NCBI GenBank assembly: GCA_934675735.1
Contig: CAKURR010000038.1
Location: forward strand, 1 to 6,600
Origin: an uncultured Clostridia bacterium
Lineage (GTDB): Bacteria > Bacillota > Clostridia > Christensenellales > Aristaeellaceae
Reading direction: 5' to 3'
Length of the DNA: 6,600 nucleotides
Shown here piece by piece: positions 5,707 to 6,600 of the stretch (its first letter is position 1; each line of letters opens with the position of its first letter). The position numbers and the translations under genes are program-made. The notes beneath the pieces are model-generated. The model was not told where the DNA came from. It saw nothing but the letters and a program-made list of their open reading frames with translations, and ran no database searches.

Positions 5707-6600
5707 TTACTTGGCAAACGCCTGGCCGATGGCCGTGCCGATCGCCTGGCAGTCCACCGTCGCGCCGGAGACGATATCCACGTCAGCGCTCTGGCTGGCG
5801 ATGATCGCGCCAACGTACTCGGCGAGCTGCTCGTCGGTGATGAGCATGCTCTCACGGCCGCCGGTGATCTCGATGTTCTCGAGCTTGCCGCCCGCAACAG
5901 TGATAGAGACCTCGATCTTGTCGTGCAGGCCGTCCACGGTCGCGGTGTACACGCCGTCGGCAGCGTCAGCCCAAGCCGGGCCGTTGTTCTCGCTCTTGGT
6001 CACGGTCTCGAACTCGCTCACAGCGCCGAACGCGGTCTGCGCGGCGGTGCGGCCGGAGAGCATGGCCTCGGAGAGGAACACGCCGTTCTGGTAGAGGTTC
6101 GCCACGTAGCTGCCCAGCTCGCCAGCCTCGTAGAGGCCCTTGATCGGCTCGTCGTTCCAGTTGAGGACGCGGCCGGCCGTGTCGCGCTTCGCGCCGCCGG
6201 TGGTGGCAACGAGGGTCGGGGTGATGGAAACAGCGTAGTACGGAGCGGTGTCGATCTTCGCCATCTTCTCCGGATTGCGGCCGAACTCGGCGTCAACGCC
6301 CGCGTCGCAGGCGGCGTTCCAAGCGTCGATGGTGGCCTTCAGCTCGGCCGGGTCGCGGTCGATCTTCTCGGCCAGTTCTTCGATGGTGTCAGCCTTGATG
6401 ATCCAGCCTTTTTCGATCTCGGCCAGGTTGTCGTTGGACCAGGTGTAGCCTTCGGTGGTCGTCGGCCAGCTCAGCCACTGGCTGCCGATGGAACCGGCCT
6501 CGCGGGTCTTCTCATCGAAGATCAGGGAAACCGGCAGCGCACGCTCGTGCGGCAGGTCAACATAGCGGCCATACTCCATGTACTTCATGTGCTGACGATG
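5707..6600 (-). CDS. FAD-dependent reductase with C-terminal FMN-binding domain, partial (N-terminus missing)
   Basis: The last 297 residues of a flavoprotein of the fumarate/urocanate-reductase-like family; the frame runs straight out of the right edge, so the first visible ATG (6588) is internal. From the first visible residue it shows the substrate-capping region (about 40-115, including IEELAEKI and DAEFGR), the distal part of the FAD-binding domain with GLYEAGE (155-161) and SGRTAA, then an FMN_bind domain (about 216-297). The latter has DIVSGAT (275-281), the D-x-x-S/T-G-A-T motif whose Thr is linked to FMN by ApbE-type flavin transferases. Such proteins pass electrons to organic acceptors in anaerobes, often outside the membrane; export cannot be judged without the N-terminus. 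The HxMGG-type His and the Arg of fumarate reductases are not seen (LVATTGG and ANLYQNG instead), so fumarate is an unlikely substrate. Codon use is strongly biased to ATC, CTG, AAC and AAG, suggesting high expression. Confidence 0.9.
   Translation of the reverse strand, partial: HRQHMKYMEYGRYVDLPHERALPVSLIFDEKTREAGSIGSQWLSWPTTTEGYTWSNDNLAEIEKGWIIKADTIEELAEKIDRDPAELKATIDAWNAACDAGVDAEFGRNPEKMAKIDTAPYYAVSITPTLVATTGGAKRDTAGRVLNWNDEPIKGLYEAGELGSYVANLYQNGVFLSEAMLSGRTAAQTAFGAVSEFETVTKSENNGPAWADAADGVYTATVDGLHDKIEVSITVAGGKLENIEITGGRESMLITDEQLAEYVGAIIASQSADVDIVSGATVDCQAIGTAIGQAFAK

Noticed and set aside
1..6600. CRISPR array, insertion sequence, integrase or attachment site
   Set aside because: No regularly spaced repeats, terminal inverted repeats, transposase motifs or tRNA-end duplications were found on reading both strands.

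Overview
The window is a GC-rich (about 60% by eye) bacterial chromosome segment. Three things suggest a Gram-positive member of the Firmicutes, probably an anaerobic Clostridia-type gut organism: strong AGGAGG-type ribosome binding sites at textbook spacing, near-consensus sigma-A promoters with 17-bp spacers, and a Firmicutes-style rRNA leader box. A partial FMN/FAD reductase of the kind used in anaerobic respiration fits that lifestyle. No genus can be named from the sequence alone.

Layout. (1) 1-205: on the minus strand, a perfect TTGACA-17-TATAAT promoter with helically phased A-tracts upstream and a leader with a TTGAAAAC box downstream. It reads out of the left edge, most likely into an rRNA operon that is not in the window. 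(2) 241-2487: a two-gene minus-strand operon made of a small PD-(D/E)XK nuclease-like protein followed, with a 4-base stop/start overlap, by a SNF2-type helicase. It has its own promoter and a clear intrinsic terminator. (3) 2507-4087: a plus-strand gene for a secreted YkuD-fold (L,D-transpeptidase-like) protein with its own promoter and terminator. Its promoter lies back to back with that of the nuclease/helicase operon. (4) 4162-5510: a plus-strand membrane glycosyltransferase of family 2 with its own promoter. (5) 5650-5687: a long hairpin terminator shared by convergent transcripts. (6) 5707-6600: the C-terminal part of a minus-strand FAD-binding reductase ending in a covalent-FMN domain, cut by the right edge.

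How the genes fit together. The nuclease and helicase are translationally coupled and probably act together on DNA, in repair, phage-derived recombination or defence. The YkuD protein and the glycosyltransferase are both envelope proteins, but they are separately transcribed. The reductase is an independent unit.

The most unusual observations are three. The YkuD protein has lost the canonical Ser-x-Gly-Cys-x-Arg catalytic signature: Asn is at the Cys position and Cys at the Arg position. The nuclease/SNF2 pair is compact and sits next to an rRNA promoter. The reductase keeps its flavinylation site but lacks the His and Arg expected of a fumarate reductase. No CRISPR array, insertion sequence, tRNA or integrase is visible.
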